From the NCBI GenBank assembly GCA_037783415.1, contig JAZGTN010000068.1, positions 3,825,001 through 3,889,000 of the forward strand: 64,000 nucleotides of DNA. Reading direction: 5' to 3'. Of this stretch, positions 22,901 to 32,440 are shown in pieces (position 1 is the stretch's first letter; every line of letters starts with the position of its first letter). The position numbers were made by a program, and so were the translations under genes. Origin of the DNA: Leptasterias polaris. Its lineage: Eukaryota; Echinodermata; Asteroidea; Forcipulatida; Asteriidae. The notes under the pieces are model-generated. The model searched no databases. It had not been told where the DNA came from and was given only the letters and a program-made list of their open reading frames with translations.

Positions 22901-25900
22901 CCACTTTGAGGTTTGCTACTATTTCGAAAAAAAAGTAGACAACAGAAGAACAACAGTTATAATAGATCAATGAAAACTTCATTTTGTTACCCAGCCCGAT
23001 TAAATTTTAGTAAATCTGTCAACCATACACTCGACAAAGTTACTAATAAATTCTTTAAAATATTAATGGACCACAAGAATATACAGCTACATCAAAGGTA
23101 ACCCTAAGAAAAGCCGGCAATACAAAGGCTGCAGGTAAAAGGAACACTTAGGGAAAACCAATAGTAACAAGGATACATCCATAGTTATACTCAGGGTAAA
23201 CCACTGGTTAAAAGGCTTCATCAAAATGTACCCTTAGGGCAAACCCTCAGCAAAATGACAAGACCAAACGAAACTCATAATTATAGGAAGACACCCTAGA
23301 GAAATGCACCCTCTACCGAGAAATCACCCTGCCCCCATGATAACAGCTGCAAACCTCCGTCGCCCCTAAAGATGACACATGTTTGAAAAAAGCTAAATAA
23401 AAAACAAACAACTTTAGAACTAACCCTTAGAAGGAAGGCTAGATTCATTGCATACCCTTTTTGTCGTATTTGTCATGACTCCAAACACAAGAATTGCACA
23501 AACCTTTTGTAAGATGGCAATGGAGTGATGGGACTCTCGTCTGTTGATGAAGGAGAGGAATTCAGTAACTTCGATGACGGAGCTTCAACGACGGTTCCTT
23601 CTTCATTATTCAAGATGTCTTCTTCATGTTGCTTCTTACCACTTTGAGGTTTGCTACTATTTCGAAAAAAAAGTAGACAACAGAAGAACAACAGTTATAA
23701 TAGATCAGTGAAAACTAAATTTTGTTACCTAGTCCGATTAAATTTTAGTAAACCCTCTTTCGAGAAATTCCCTTTTCCCCACTGATAGTAACTGCAAACC
23801 TCTCTTGCTCTCTAGGTAAACAAGCTAAATCAAAGGAACTGACCCTTAGTAAGAAACTAGATCAAAGTAAACTCTTAGGTTAGGGTTAAACTTAGGGCAT
23901 ACCAAAATGTAAACAACAGTGGGCTTTATCAAACTGTCAGGCTGAATTTAACAAATTAATGAACACAAAATAATATTGGAAAATTTGTGTTCAAATGGCA
24001 ATATTATATATACCCTTTGTGGGCCCTAGGGGCTGATCAAAAAAGGAAAACAATTGCTTCATTATCAAAGGTGTTTTAAAAATCACTTGTTCGTGTTGAC
24101 CGGTAAAAATATTACGTTATCGCTAATTGAAACATGTATGTGCAACTTGATTGAATTTGGCATAAAAACTCACCTTCTTGATGTGGCTGTTTCCAGATCC
24201 ATGATGGACTGGTGATCGAGTATTGCTGACTTAGTTGGACTTTCGTTGTCGTAGTAGGTGGTGGCAGTTTTCACACCGTGCCCTAGGGTTCTAGCCACTG
24301 AACTACAAAATGTGAACAAGTGCGGGTAATTAGCAATCAACGCTTTCAAAGTATTGATATTATTAATAATAATATAATTAAATAGAACATTCGTGCAACT
24401 TAAATGTGTTCCCACCTTTGGGGTTACCTTCTGTAAAGGAAAGCAATTAGTAAAACGGCTACATCAAATAAAACCCCTAGTAAAAAGGCAACATCAAAGG
24501 TAAGCCCGCGGCACGCCCTGATAAGACTACATAAAATGTACCCTTAATTAAGAAAAAAACCTTAGTAAAAAGACTATATCAAAGAAGACCCTTATAGCTC
24601 ACTCTTAGCAAAAAGGCTCAAAGGTAAGGCAAACCCCAAAAAGAAACACTAGACCAATGTACAGATTGCCTTCGATTTGGGCGCTTTTATGTAATAGCGC
24701 CAAATTCGAAGGCAAACGAGTACCTTGAAGGATAGCCATCGGTGCAAAGCAATTGCATCAGTGCAGTCAAGGGTGGGGGGCGAAAACAAAGCTATGGCAA
24801 ACTCCCTTTTTCATGGGAACAGTCTGCTCTATCCTCAGTAAATATTAAATGATTAATTTCGATAAGCTTAAACGAAATTACCTAGCACCATCAAGGTTTT
24901 CTCGCCGAAGCAGAGTCGTCACTGATCTTCTTATATTTGTGCATGTAAAATTCCCAGTAAAACCCGACATCCGTTGCAATGCTTGGAGGTGGTCAGCCAC
25001 CGAACTGCTTGTCAAGGGATTCCCCTCGGTGTTAAAAAATACCTCCCCACCTTTGGGTTCTATTGGGGCCTTAGGGCGAATGTACCGAAGATACCTGCGC
25101 ACGATAGTCTTCCCAGTGTCTGAGAGCACGATCCTGTGGTGAGGGGCAGAAAGAAAAAACATTTTTGCACCATTACGTAAATCTATTTAAAACTGCTTTA
25201 CCTTGCTTAAACCAAAAATTACCTTTTTAGGATGACATTTTCTTTAATGTACAACCTGCTCTGCATGATTGAGGTTTATACAGGAAGGCCTTTTTTATTT
25301 TAGTGGTTAAAAAGTATCTTTACATAAGTAGGATTCATTCAATTTACTGGCCATACCTTAAAGCTTCCCTCGAAGCTGCTGTCTTATGTGCTGTGTTTGT
25401 TATGACCACTTCCTGAGAGTCGTTCCAACAACCTTGATGGAGATTGATGACATCATTCATCGTAAGGGTGAATACACCGGATGGTCTCGACGCTATGCTG
25501 AAGATTGTGAAACCGAGAGCAAGTCTCATACCAAAGAGAAAACGCCTCGGGGAAATTGAACCGGATACCTTCGCCTCCTGGACGATGTTTGAAAATCTCT
25601 CAATACCTTCTTTGTTTTGTAGAACTTTTTCATTAAACTCTTTATAGTTAATTATTCCAACCGAACGCTTTTCGTCCTCATTTTTTAGGGACTCTGCTCT
25701 CCGTTGCTTCCTCAGGAATTTCATCTTTGTGTTCAGGTATGTTTCAAAGCCAGTCGGATAAGGCATCTTTTTGGTGATGTTCACAAATTGGGCCGCCTTC
25801 TGGATGTAAGTTAACTTGTTATAGAGCGTCGATGGGGCTATACCCAGAACTGTGTATTCGCTGAGCCAATCTTGGATGATTGTAGCGTCATGCAGCGTTT

Positions 25901-28900
25901 CCCATGGAATCTGGGTGTGGTCATCGATTCTGCGCCCGTGACTTGCAAAGTAAATAAACTTTGAAACAACTTGACAGACTTCATTTGGATAGCCACTGTT
26001 CTTCAAGCAAATGCTGAAACACTGTACAAAGTTCTTAAATTCCGAAAAGAGGGATGTGGGGTAAGAGGAATTCAACCCACGGGATTCGGTTTTGGTCCTG
26101 GATTGACTTCTTTGTGACGGCGTCAGAACTTCCTTCATTTTTGTCTTTACTGGTGACGTTGGTGGTGATGGCACTGTGCCGTCGATTCTGTTATTATCAT
26201 CTTCAGAGCTTCCCTTATCATCAGACTCAATAAGATCAATTGCAGTCTCAGAGTTTAATTCTGGGCAGTCTTCTTTTTTTGAAGGCCGGCTGGCATTCAC
26301 CGTTTGTCGATTGCAACTCATTTTTGCTTCTGTCATGGTACATTTATGCACCCTCGCCATATTATGGGCGTATACGTTTTTGTATAAGCCGTGGTGTTTG
26401 CAGCCAAAAGGGCATATTCGACCCTGATGGTGGTAATCCGGGCTTTCACTTGGCGGGCTAGTTCTGTCGTTCTAGATAGAAGTAGAGAAACAAATATAAA
26501 ATCGTCGTGTGACCGGCAGAAGGTGGTAAGGCACTTACGTCCTTTTGCCGGGAACCCTACGTAAATCATTCACCCCGGCAGGTTTGTATCATTATTGATA
26601 ATCTAAGGATCCGAATGCTGAATTTTTAATTCCATAATACTTTAAAGGTTTGAGAAGCGATCAAACCCTTAAAAAGATATTAGTTTGAACTACAATTTGC
26701 ATGTTTGTTTGTGTGGTCTTAGCAACAGTATAGGGTTTTCTCTTGCATGCCAGAAAACGTTAACTTACTTGTGTTGCTTCCTCGTCCAAAAGATTATCCA
26801 AAGTCTCTTTCGTTGCTGTTTTGTGGCTGGTTGGTAATAAAAGAACAACAGTAAATTTTGATACAAGTTGATGCTCTACTTAGGAACAAACAAAACAATG
26901 ACAGGGTGCATTATTTTGTATTTTAATGAATTGTCTGTAAATGAGCATTTGAGCAAAAGATTATTTCAACAAATTAAAACTTTATTGTAATTTCGGTTAC
27001 ATAAACAATGGAAAGGTCAATATTGTGAATCGTCACGCTCAATTTTCAGGAACCCCCCCCCCCCCACAAAGACAAGTGGAAACTATCTTCAAATAATCAG
27101 AACTTCAACGTAAAACAAATGGTTGCCATGGCAACAACCTTGTTTAAAAATGTTTTTTATCAAAATGATATTAGAAACCTTTTGGAAAAAGTCAGACAAA
27201 TTCGCAGTGATCGGCCAATGCTTTTAAAAAGTTATTTGGAGGGAAAAATGGTAGGGGGCACATCCTTAGGACAAACCCTTAGTAAATAGGCAATATTCAT
27301 TGCAAGTATTTTTTTGATTCTGTCGGTGCAGACTAGGAACACAATAATTGTACAAACCTTTTCCCAAATTGTTTTTGGCTCAAGAGCCAATGACTTCCCG
27401 TGGACGAGTTACTTGTTGGCGATGATGTTTCGGGCCATTGAATGTCGGGTAAGGAGATGTTTCTTGATGTGGTTGATCTTCCACTGTTTTTGACAAAAAA
27501 TGTAATAAAGAAGGACGTATTAATAAGTCAATGAAAACTTCATTTTATACCCAGACATATTAAATTGTAGTAAAGGTATGTCAACAATGCACTCGACAAA
27601 GTAACTGATTAATCATGTCAGTATTGAAGTACTAAAGGGGAAACACAAATATTAGGGACATCCATTAAAAGGGCTAAATAAAGGACCCTTTGGGAAAGCC
27701 TTTCATAAAAAAGTAATATCCTTTGGGGAAAACTCTTAGTACACAAATCTCATCATAGGTACACTTACCGCAACCCCATTATAAAATGTACCCTTAGGAA
27801 AAACCCTTAGTAAAATCACTAGATCAAAGGCAACCATAAGCTAATAGTTTCCTTTGATCAACCAAACTTAGGGCAAACCCATGATACAAAAGGCTATATC
27901 AAAATGCGCCCTTAGGGCAAACCCATGATACAAAAGGCTATATCAAAATGCGCCCTTAGGGCAAACCCATGATACAAAAGGCTATATCAAAATGCGCCCT
28001 TAGGGCAAACCCATGATACAAAAGGCTATATCAAAATGCGCCCTTAGGGCACACCCATGATACAAAAGGCTATATCAAAATGCGCCCTTAGGGCAAACCC
28101 ATGATACAAAAGGCTATATCAAAATGCGCCCTTAGGGCAAACCCATGATACAAAAGGCTATATCAAAATGCGCCCTTAGGGCAAACCCATGATACAAAAG
28201 GCTATATCAAAATGCGCCCTTAGGGCAAACCCATGATACAAAAGGCTATATCAAAATGCGCCCTTAGGGCAAACCCATGATACAAAAGGCAAACCCTCAG
28301 CAAAAAGGCAATTTATTATTCATTGTCTGCCTCTTTTTGTTTTGTCTTTGCAGACTTGGAACGTAACACTGGTACAAACCTTTTCACTTGCGTTGATGTA
28401 CCCAGCCAATGACTGTCGGATGACGAGGAGTTTCTAGTTGACGATAGACATCGCTTCCTGTTTAAATACAAAAACAAAACATTAATAAAATAACGAAAGA
28501 GAACTTTCTTTTGTAACATTAATATCAATATCTAATAAACTGTATTTCCACTCGGGACAAACCCTTAGTAAGAAGCCCGCATAATCACTATGGTAAACCC
28601 TAAGTAAAAAGACTAGATCATTGGTCCTCTTAGGACCTTCGGTAAACTGGCTTCATCTATAATTAGGAACAACAGGACAAACTCTTGGTAAAGAGGCAAC
28701 ATCAAAGATGGCATTAGGGAAACACATCAGATCAAGTATTTACACACTAAATCCAGCCTTAATGACAGCCTCAAATGTACCTTTCAGCAAACCCTTAGTA
28801 GAAACAACTATTAATCATCTTCTAAAAAACGACCCGTGGAGAACAGCTACTAACATCCGTTGCCTTTAAGGATCAGCCTTAGTAACAGGACTAGATCAAA

Positions 28901-31900
28901 GGAATTAGGGTTAAAACGTAGTTAAAAAAATTCATCGGAAAAAAATCTCAGTGTTATCCCTCAGCAAAAAGGCCACTTCCAAGGTATCCTTAGGGCAAAC
29001 CATTAGACAACTCGCACTATTAAAAAGACTATGTATGAACTTTTTTCTCGCCTGTGCAGACTTGGAACACAACACTTGTACAAACCTTTTCACAAATGGC
29101 GTTGGCGTAACTGGCCAATGACTGTCGGAAGACGACGAGTTTCTTGTTGATGTCATACATCGCTTCTTCGTTCCTTGGTGTACGGAGGGGTGTGTGCGAG
29201 AATGCCTTTTACTCCTTTTGTCAAGATTCTTTATCACGTTCCCTCTGTTACAAAACAAAATCAAATCTCTGCGGTCATAAAAAGGTACTCCTCCGAGATG
29301 CTCTAGAAAGGTATCCTGAAGGAAAACACATCTCAAAGAGGCTACATCAAATTAAATCTTAGGGGGAAAAGCCCTTAGTAAAAAGGCTACAATTAGAGTA
29401 TAGGGCAAACAATTAGTACAAAGGTAACACTACTTTTGTTGTATGTCAAGACTTCGAACAAACCTCATGTCAAAGGGCGATGGTTTCACTGGGCCACGTT
29501 CACTGAGGCTGCCTGTGCCGTCTTCACTGTAGCTGCTCTTATAATCTTTCCTTGGGTTGATGCTTTCATCATCCATTGGCGGCGATATTTCACTGTGTCA
29601 AATGTAATAAAAGAACAGCAGTGTTAAAAGACCAATGAATTACTTTTCAACCCAGGCCCATTGGATTCTAGTTAGTTTGTGTCAACCTTACACTCGACAA
29701 ATTTGCTAATAAGAAGTCGCATCTCTTCTGTAGGGGAAACCCGAAACAAAAAGGAAGAATCCTTTCAGGCAATCCTAGGGCAAAGTTATTTTACAAACTT
29801 TACCTCAGGGCATACCCTCATTAAAACGATTATAAAGAAGGTACTGTTAGGGAACACTTTTGTCAAAAGGGCTACATCAACTTTACCTTTTGGGCAAACC
29901 TAAGTTTAAACGATTAACTCTCTTCCAAAAACTACCCGTGGAGAACAGCTACGAACCTCCCCTGACTCTAGGGATCAGCCTTAGTAACAGGGCTAGATCA
30001 AATGAATTAGGGCTAAAACGTAGTGAAAAGACTACATCACAGAAAACTCAGGGTTATCCGTCAGGAAAAAGTCTACTTCCTATGTGTATTTAGGGCAAAC
30101 ATTAAACAAAATGCAATATATAAATTGTTGTGTCTGTCAACAATTCGAACACACTTCTTGTACAAACCTTTTGTCAATCGGCGTCTCGAAACAAATATCT
30201 CTTTTCTTCTTTTTCTGTTTGATCTTCTCCCTCCGGTCACTTGTTTCTTTCCAACTGTTACATGAAAACAGAGCAAAGAAAGAAGACAGACAGTACTACT
30301 AAATCAATGAGAACTCCATTTTGTTAACCATACCGATTAGATTTTTGTAAGTGTGTGTCATCCCTACACTCGACAAAGTTATTGATGAATCCTTTCGCCA
30401 TTGCAGTATTAAAGCAGAAAAAATAATACCACTACACCAATGGTAGCATTTAGGAAAGCCATTCATAAAACGGCGAATTTAAAAATACCCTTAGGGAATT
30501 CTCGTAGTAAAAAATACTTCATTCTACGGGCAAACCCTTTTCAAAAATGCTAATCAAATGTATCATTAGGGTCAACCCTTAGGAAAAAAGGCTTAATCAA
30601 AATGTATCCTTAAAGAAAGCCCTTTTTACGCAGACTAGATCGCAGGAAATTATCAGTAAAACGGCCAAGTCTAAGGCCCCTTTAAGAAATCATTTAGTAA
30701 AACGCTATATCCAAATGTAGCCACAGGGCAAACTCTTAGTGAAAAGGTTACAATGACGGTAGCATGGACAAGCCAATAGTAACAAGTACTTCGTCAAAAG
30801 GTACCCTTATAGAAAACCCTCAGTAAAACTCTAACATCAGAGGTATCAAACCATTAGTGAAAAGGTTTGAATATATGGCTACTTTTCTTGTGTCTGTCAA
30901 GACTTCGAACAAACCTGTTGTCAAAGGCCGATGGTGTGACTCTGCCGTCTTCACTGTGGCTGCTCTTATAATCTTTCCTTGGGTTGATGCTTTCATAATC
31001 CATGGGCGGCGATATTTCACTGTGTCAAATGCAATATAAGAACAGCAGTGTTAAAACACCATGACTTACTTTTCAACCCAGGCCCATTGGATTCCAATTA
31101 GTTTGGGTCAACCTTACACTCGTAAATTTTTGCTAATCAGAAGTCGCATCTCTTCTGCAGGGGAAATTCGAAATAAAAAGGAAGAATCCTTTCGGGCAAT
31201 CCCTTAGAAAAACGACAACATCATACTATAGGTATACCTTGGGCAAACTTATGTTACAAAATTTACCTCATTTAAACGGTTATAAAGAAGGTACTGTTAG
31301 GGAGCACTTTTGTCAAAAGGGCAACATCAACTGTACCTTTAGGGCAAACCTTAGTTAAAACGATTAACTCTCTTCCAAAAAACGACTGGTGGAGAGCAGC
31401 TACGAACCTCCCTTGACTCTAGGGATCAGCCTTAGTAAAAGGGCTAGATCAAAAGAATTAGGGCTAAAACGTAGTGACAAGACTACATCACAGAAAACTC
31501 AGGGTTATCCGTCAGGAAAAAGGCTACTTCCTAGGTGTATTTAGGGCAAACATTAAACAAAATGCAAAATTGTAATTGTTGTGTCTGTCAACAATTCGAA
31601 CACACTTCTTGTACAAACCTTTTGTCTATCGGCGTCTCGAAACAAATATCTATTTTCTTCTTTTTCTTGTTGACCTTCTCCTCCGGTCACTTGTTTCTTT
31701 CCAACTGTTACATGAAAACAGAGCAAAGAAAGAAGACAGACAGTACTAATAAATCACGCTGGTCTGTCAAGACTTTAAACACTCTATTGGTACAAACCGT
31801 TTGTCAAATGGCGGTTGAGTTGCACTTTCCAAATAAAATAAAAACAACAGTTTTAATGAATTAACGAGGCATCAGAGGGGAAAAACATTTAGTAAAGAGG

Positions 31901-32384
31901 CCACATCCGTAAAAACCGTACATCATTGGTGAACTTAGGGCGAAACCCATGGTGAAAATGCTAAAATCAACATGTATCCTTAAAGCAAACCCTTGATACA
32001 CGACGACGTAAACCATGAGCGCACACTGTAAAAGAAAAGCGATAACAGTCGTCGTGAAATCTGCATGTTTTTTTTCGGTTAGAAATGTAAGAAACAGCAA
32101 ACTGGGACCATTTCAAGTCACGATTACTTTCAATCCTCAGTCAAAATAAAAGATCAAAAATTATGAAAAGCATAATTTGATCAATCATACAAACAATTAA
32201 TGACTTACCCTGGAAAGAAAGGTTCTTTCGAAAATCACCCTGACAAACTTTCCGAACAGTAGTGTGTCGCGTGAGGGTGTGGACGGAGATTCTGTCCCCC
32301 CGGAGATTCTGTCTCCCCATATGGAGAACTGTGTACAAACTGCTTTTGATAGCGCCCTCTTTTGAATCCTCCTCCTCCAGCCAT
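19800..32384 (-). CDS. Gene 1: multi-exon zinc finger and tyrosine recombinase (YR) gene with cassette exons
   Basis: Predicted exons, 5' to 3' on the minus strand: 32239-32384 (possible start), 31798-31824, 30915-31019, 30168-30254, 29464-29592, 29086-29244, 28380-28457, 27358-27483, 26769-26826, 25357-26471, 24882-25133, 24174-24302, 23504-23656, 22766-22918, 22026-22178, 21284-21436, 20544-20696 and terminal 19800-19953. All have AG/GT borders. The cassettes are phase 2-2, the linker exon is 2-0 and the first YR exon 0-2, so the whole chain reads through without a stop. The catalytic set is R, K, TxxR, GH and Tyr, as expected for an enzyme that breaks and rejoins DNA through a 3'-phosphotyrosine link. 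Among eukaryotic YRs it is nearest in style to Crypton-type proteins, but I cannot say whether it is a transposon or a host gene. Which cassettes are really joined is unknown. Confidence 0.75.
20544..23656 (-). CDS. Gene 1 downstream A-cassette array (five exons)
   Basis: Five 153-nt exons at 23504-23656, 22766-22918, 22026-22178, 21284-21436 and 20544-20696, at 738-742 nt spacing, each inside a tandem repeat of about 740 bp. All are phase 2-2, with a pyrimidine-rich acceptor ending AAATAGTAG (two possible AGs, 3 nt apart) and donor TACAAAAG|GTTTGTGC. Each encodes SKPQSGKKQHEED, an NNEEGTVVEAPSSKLLNSS block, a Ser run, TDESPITPLPSYK and a split Arg. SSSTDE fits casein kinase 2 sites. Copies 20544 and 22026 carry DTVNN; the others carry DILNN, which marks a 1482-bp dimer. 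Confidence 0.72.
23657..24173. repeat. Intron between the A array and YR exon 3
   Basis: Begins with the tail of the last 740-bp repeat, then degenerate minisatellite to about 23.93 kb, then AT-rich sequence with no recognized element. Its counterpart in gene 2 carries a SINE. Confidence 0.6.
24174..24302 (-). CDS. Gene 1 YR exon 3: GH box and nucleophile Tyr
   Basis: 129 nt, phase 2-2; acceptor CACATTTTGTAG|TTCAGT and donor ATCAAGAAG|GTGAGT, the best donor in the gene. It encodes SVARTLGHGVKTATTYYD, the signature C-terminal YR block: LGH supplies the active-site His and the second or first Tyr of YY the nucleophile. A polar tail (NESPTKSAILDHQSIMDLE) and a basic end (TATSRR) follow. The phase-2 exit leads directly into the A cassettes. 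Confidence 0.88.
24667..24714. repeat. Foldback element in the YR intron (short-loop form)
   Basis: TGCCTTCGATTTGGGCGCT, then a 10-base loop, then AGCGCCAAATTCGAAGGCA: arms of about 19 bp with one offset. The same arms flank a much longer loop at 44187-44275 in gene 2, so this copy has lost most of its centre. Confidence 0.8.
24882..25133 (-). CDS. Gene 1 YR exon 2: second Arg block
   Basis: 252 nt, phase 2-2; acceptor CTCACCACAG|GATCGT and donor GGTGCTAG|GTAATT. It encodes GGEVFFNTEGNPLTSSSVAD, the segment that precedes the second catalytic Arg in many YRs, then CTNIRRSVTTLLRRE. The usual H-x-x-R is T-N-I-R here; H at the first position is the canonical residue, although other residues are tolerated in some eukaryotic YRs. 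The exon ends in a basic helix (LLRRENLDGA). Confidence 0.85.
25357..26471 (-). CDS. Gene 1 YR exon 1: zinc finger, acidic linker, core-binding region, catalytic Arg and Lys
   Basis: 1115 nt, open throughout; acceptor CTACTTCTATCTAG|AACGAC, donor CTTTAAG|GTATGG (phase 2). A C2H2-like finger lies at residues about 20-43 (CPFGCKHHGLYKNVYAH..MARVH); this copy has one extra Asn between the two His. Next comes an acidic Ser/Asp linker (LIESDDKGSSEDDNN) with a Pro/Ser stretch. A helical region (FSEFKNFVQ to LYNKLTYIQKAAQFV) matches the position of a YR core-binding domain. The C-terminal part has LALGFTIFSIASRPSGVFT, where the Arg fits catalytic Arg I, and VVITNTAHKTAAS, where the Lys fits the beta-hairpin catalytic Lys. 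The frame continues 13 nt beyond the donor to a stop, so reading through would lose the second half of the active site. Confidence 0.85.
26769..26826 (-). CDS. Gene 1 linker exon (58 nt, phase 2 to 0)
   Basis: Acceptor TTATTACCAACCAG|CCACAA and donor ACACAA|GTAAGT, a near-consensus donor. It encodes HKTATKETLDNLLDEEATQ. It changes the phase from 2 (all cassettes) to 0 (first YR exon) and is therefore obligatory if the cassettes are joined to the recombinase. Its counterpart in gene 2 is 46300-46357. Confidence 0.7.
27053..27065. repeat. C13 homopolymer
   Basis: Thirteen C residues in the intron just upstream of the linker exon. The matching place in unit 2 (about 46613-46680) has a shorter C run followed by an A/T-rich simple repeat. 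Confidence 0.9.
27358..27483 (-). CDS. Gene 1 126-nt exon upstream of the YR core
   Basis: Acceptor TTTTGTCAAAAACAG|TGGAAG and donor GGGAAAAG|GTTTGTAC. Phase 2-2. It encodes GRSTTSRNISLPDIQWPET, a Ser/Thr stretch, GSHWLLSQKQ and a basic end. The doubled Trp motif (DIQWP, GSHW) suggests fusion of two B-like cassettes. The same exon is present at the same place in gene 2 (47043-47168). Confidence 0.7.
27868..28300. repeat. 44-bp minisatellite, 10 copies (gene 1 intron)
   Basis: Exact 44-bp spacing of TTAGGGCAAACCCATGATAC followed by AAAAGGCTATATCAAAATGC, first copy at 27868 and last at 28264. It is a locally homogenized expansion of the dispersed hairpin unit. Gene 2 has 8 copies plus a partial one at 47553-47920. 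Confidence 0.95.
28380..28457 (-). CDS. Gene 1 B-type cassette exon (78 nt)
   Basis: Acceptor TTTTTGTATTTAAACAG|GAAGCG, identical in style to all B exons of gene 2, and donor GTGAAAAG|GTTTGTAC. Phase 2-2. It encodes KRCLSSTRNSSSSDSHWLG and a short Thr/Ser tail. Confidence 0.65.
29086..29244 (-). CDS. Gene 1 extended B-type cassette exon (159 nt)
   Basis: Acceptor TTTTGTTTTGTAACAG|AGGGAA and donor GTGAAAAG|GTTTGTAC. Phase 2-2. The first half is basic (NLDKRSKRHSRTHPS). The second half is the B-exon theme: KKRCMTSTRNSSSSDSHWP, then TPTPFVK. It looks like a B cassette that acquired an upstream acceptor. Confidence 0.6.
29464..29592 (-). CDS. Gene 1 cassette exon, EISPPMD type (129 nt)
   Basis: Acceptor ATTTGACACAG|TGAAAT and donor GACATGAG|GTTTGTTC. 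Phase 2-2. It starts EISPPMDDESINPRKDYK and ends VKPSPFDM. The 24 extra nt relative to 30915-31019 add a TGSLSERG-type segment. Confidence 0.6.
30168..30254 (-). CDS. Gene 1 basic cassette exon (87 nt)
   Basis: Acceptor CATGTAACAG|TTGGAA and donor GACAAAAG|GTTTGTAC. Phase 2-2. It reads WKETSDRREKIKQKKKKRD then CFETPIDK. The KQKKKKR run would serve as a nuclear localization or DNA-contact segment. Confidence 0.6.
30915..31019 (-). CDS. Gene 1 cassette exon, EISPPMD type (105 nt)
   Basis: Acceptor ATTTGACACAG|TGAAAT and donor GACAACAG|GTTTGT. It is phase 2-2 and encodes EISPPMDYESINPRKDYK followed by a Ser/His/Glu stretch and SAFDN. Its tandem duplicate is 29464-29592, which is 24 nt longer, also a multiple of three. 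The composition suggests a disordered, phosphorylatable linker. Confidence 0.6.
31619..31704 (-). pseudogene. Gene 1 basic cassette exon, copy with 1-nt deletion
   Basis: A duplicate of exon 30168-30254, part of a tandem duplication of about 1.45 kb that also copied 29464-29592 to 30915-31019. Both splice sites are kept, but one C is missing in the CTCCCTCC run. The exon is therefore 86 instead of 87 nt and, entered in phase 2, meets a TAG before its end. It is probably skipped or dead. Confidence 0.6.
31798..31824 (-). CDS. Gene 1 27-nt microexon
   Basis: Acceptor TTATTTGGAAAG|TGCAAC and donor ACAAACG|GTTTGTACC. It is phase 2-2 and encodes ATQPPFDK plus split codons. The PPFDK end resembles the ends of the neighbouring cassettes (TPIDK, SAFDN, SPFDM), so it is probably a shortened member of that exon family. 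Confidence 0.5.
31991..32025 (-). CDS. Gene 1 possible 35-nt microexon
   Basis: A good acceptor (CTTTTCTTTTACAG|TGTGCG) and a GTTTGC donor enclose 35 nt. The length is not a multiple of three, so inclusion would shift the frame relative to the phase-2 exons unless it follows a phase-0 exon; then it reads CALMVYVVVYQ and leaves in phase 2. It may be an alternative 5' exon or a decayed cassette. Confidence 0.3.
32239..32384 (-). CDS. Gene 1 possible first coding exon
   Basis: ATG at 32382-32384 has a strong context (A at -3, G at +4) and opens a Gly/Arg/Lys-rich frame beginning MAGGGGFKRGRYQK. It stays open to a GTCAGG|GTGATT donor, which ends in phase 2 and so fits the cassette exons downstream. 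A better donor (CCAGG|GTAAGT at 32208/32209) lies 30 nt further, but reaching it in this frame crosses a TGA. The exon overlaps an inverted repeat (32285-32430). It is a candidate only; gene 2's equivalent lies outside the window. Confidence 0.35.
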
Positions 32385-32430
32385 CGTTAATTTCCCATAT
32401 GGGGGACAGAATCTCCGGGGGACAGATTTC
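32285..32430. repeat. Inverted repeat near the gene 1 start
   Basis: Left arm 32285-32328 (GGAGATTCTGTCCCCCCGG, then CCCCATATGGAGAA) and right arm 32391-32430 (TTCCCATATGGGGGACAGAA, then TCTCCGGGGGACAGATTTC) are near reverse complements around a spacer of about 60 bp. It may be a small foldback transposon or a duplicated GGGACAGAATCTCC element. It overlaps the candidate first exon. Confidence 0.75.
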
Positions 32431-32440
32431 ACTATGACAC

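Larger units (their letters stand above)
26827..31990. repeat. Introns of gene 1 packed with hairpin minisatellite units
   Basis: Between the cassette exons nearly all sequence consists of degenerate 38-44 bp units (TTAGGGCAAACCCTTAGTAA then AAAGGCTACATCAAA). They are broken by stretches of the form CTCTTCCAAAAAACGACYCGTGGAGAAC..TAAGGATCAGCCTTAGTAAC, a second dispersed module. 30.1-31.5 kb repeats 28.6-30.1 kb in part (offset 1451 bp). Confidence 0.75.
17100..32440. other. Segmental duplication unit 1 (contains gene 1)
   Basis: Unit 1 and unit 2 (35.2 kb to the window edge) have the same order of parts. First is a left border reading GATATCAGA..CGCCCTCTTGCGA and ATCGCACGAG (17.09 and 35.19 kb). 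Then come a degenerate minisatellite, an AT-rich downstream repeat, the terminal and A-type cassette exons, three YR exons, a linker exon, a 126-nt exon, a 44-bp minisatellite, and further cassette exons. The two units share orientation. They diverge most in the number and type of upstream cassette exons. Confidence 0.85.

Noticed and set aside
27868..28300. Regular 44-bp spacing resembling a CRISPR array
   Set aside because: The whole unit is repeated with no unique spacers, and the setting is a eukaryotic intron.
32141..32338. Minus-strand frame reading through the GTAAGT donor at 32.2 kb as a first exon
   Set aside because: It would exit in phase 1, which fits no downstream exon; a different frame with a strong ATG (32382-32384) fits phase 2 better and is listed instead.
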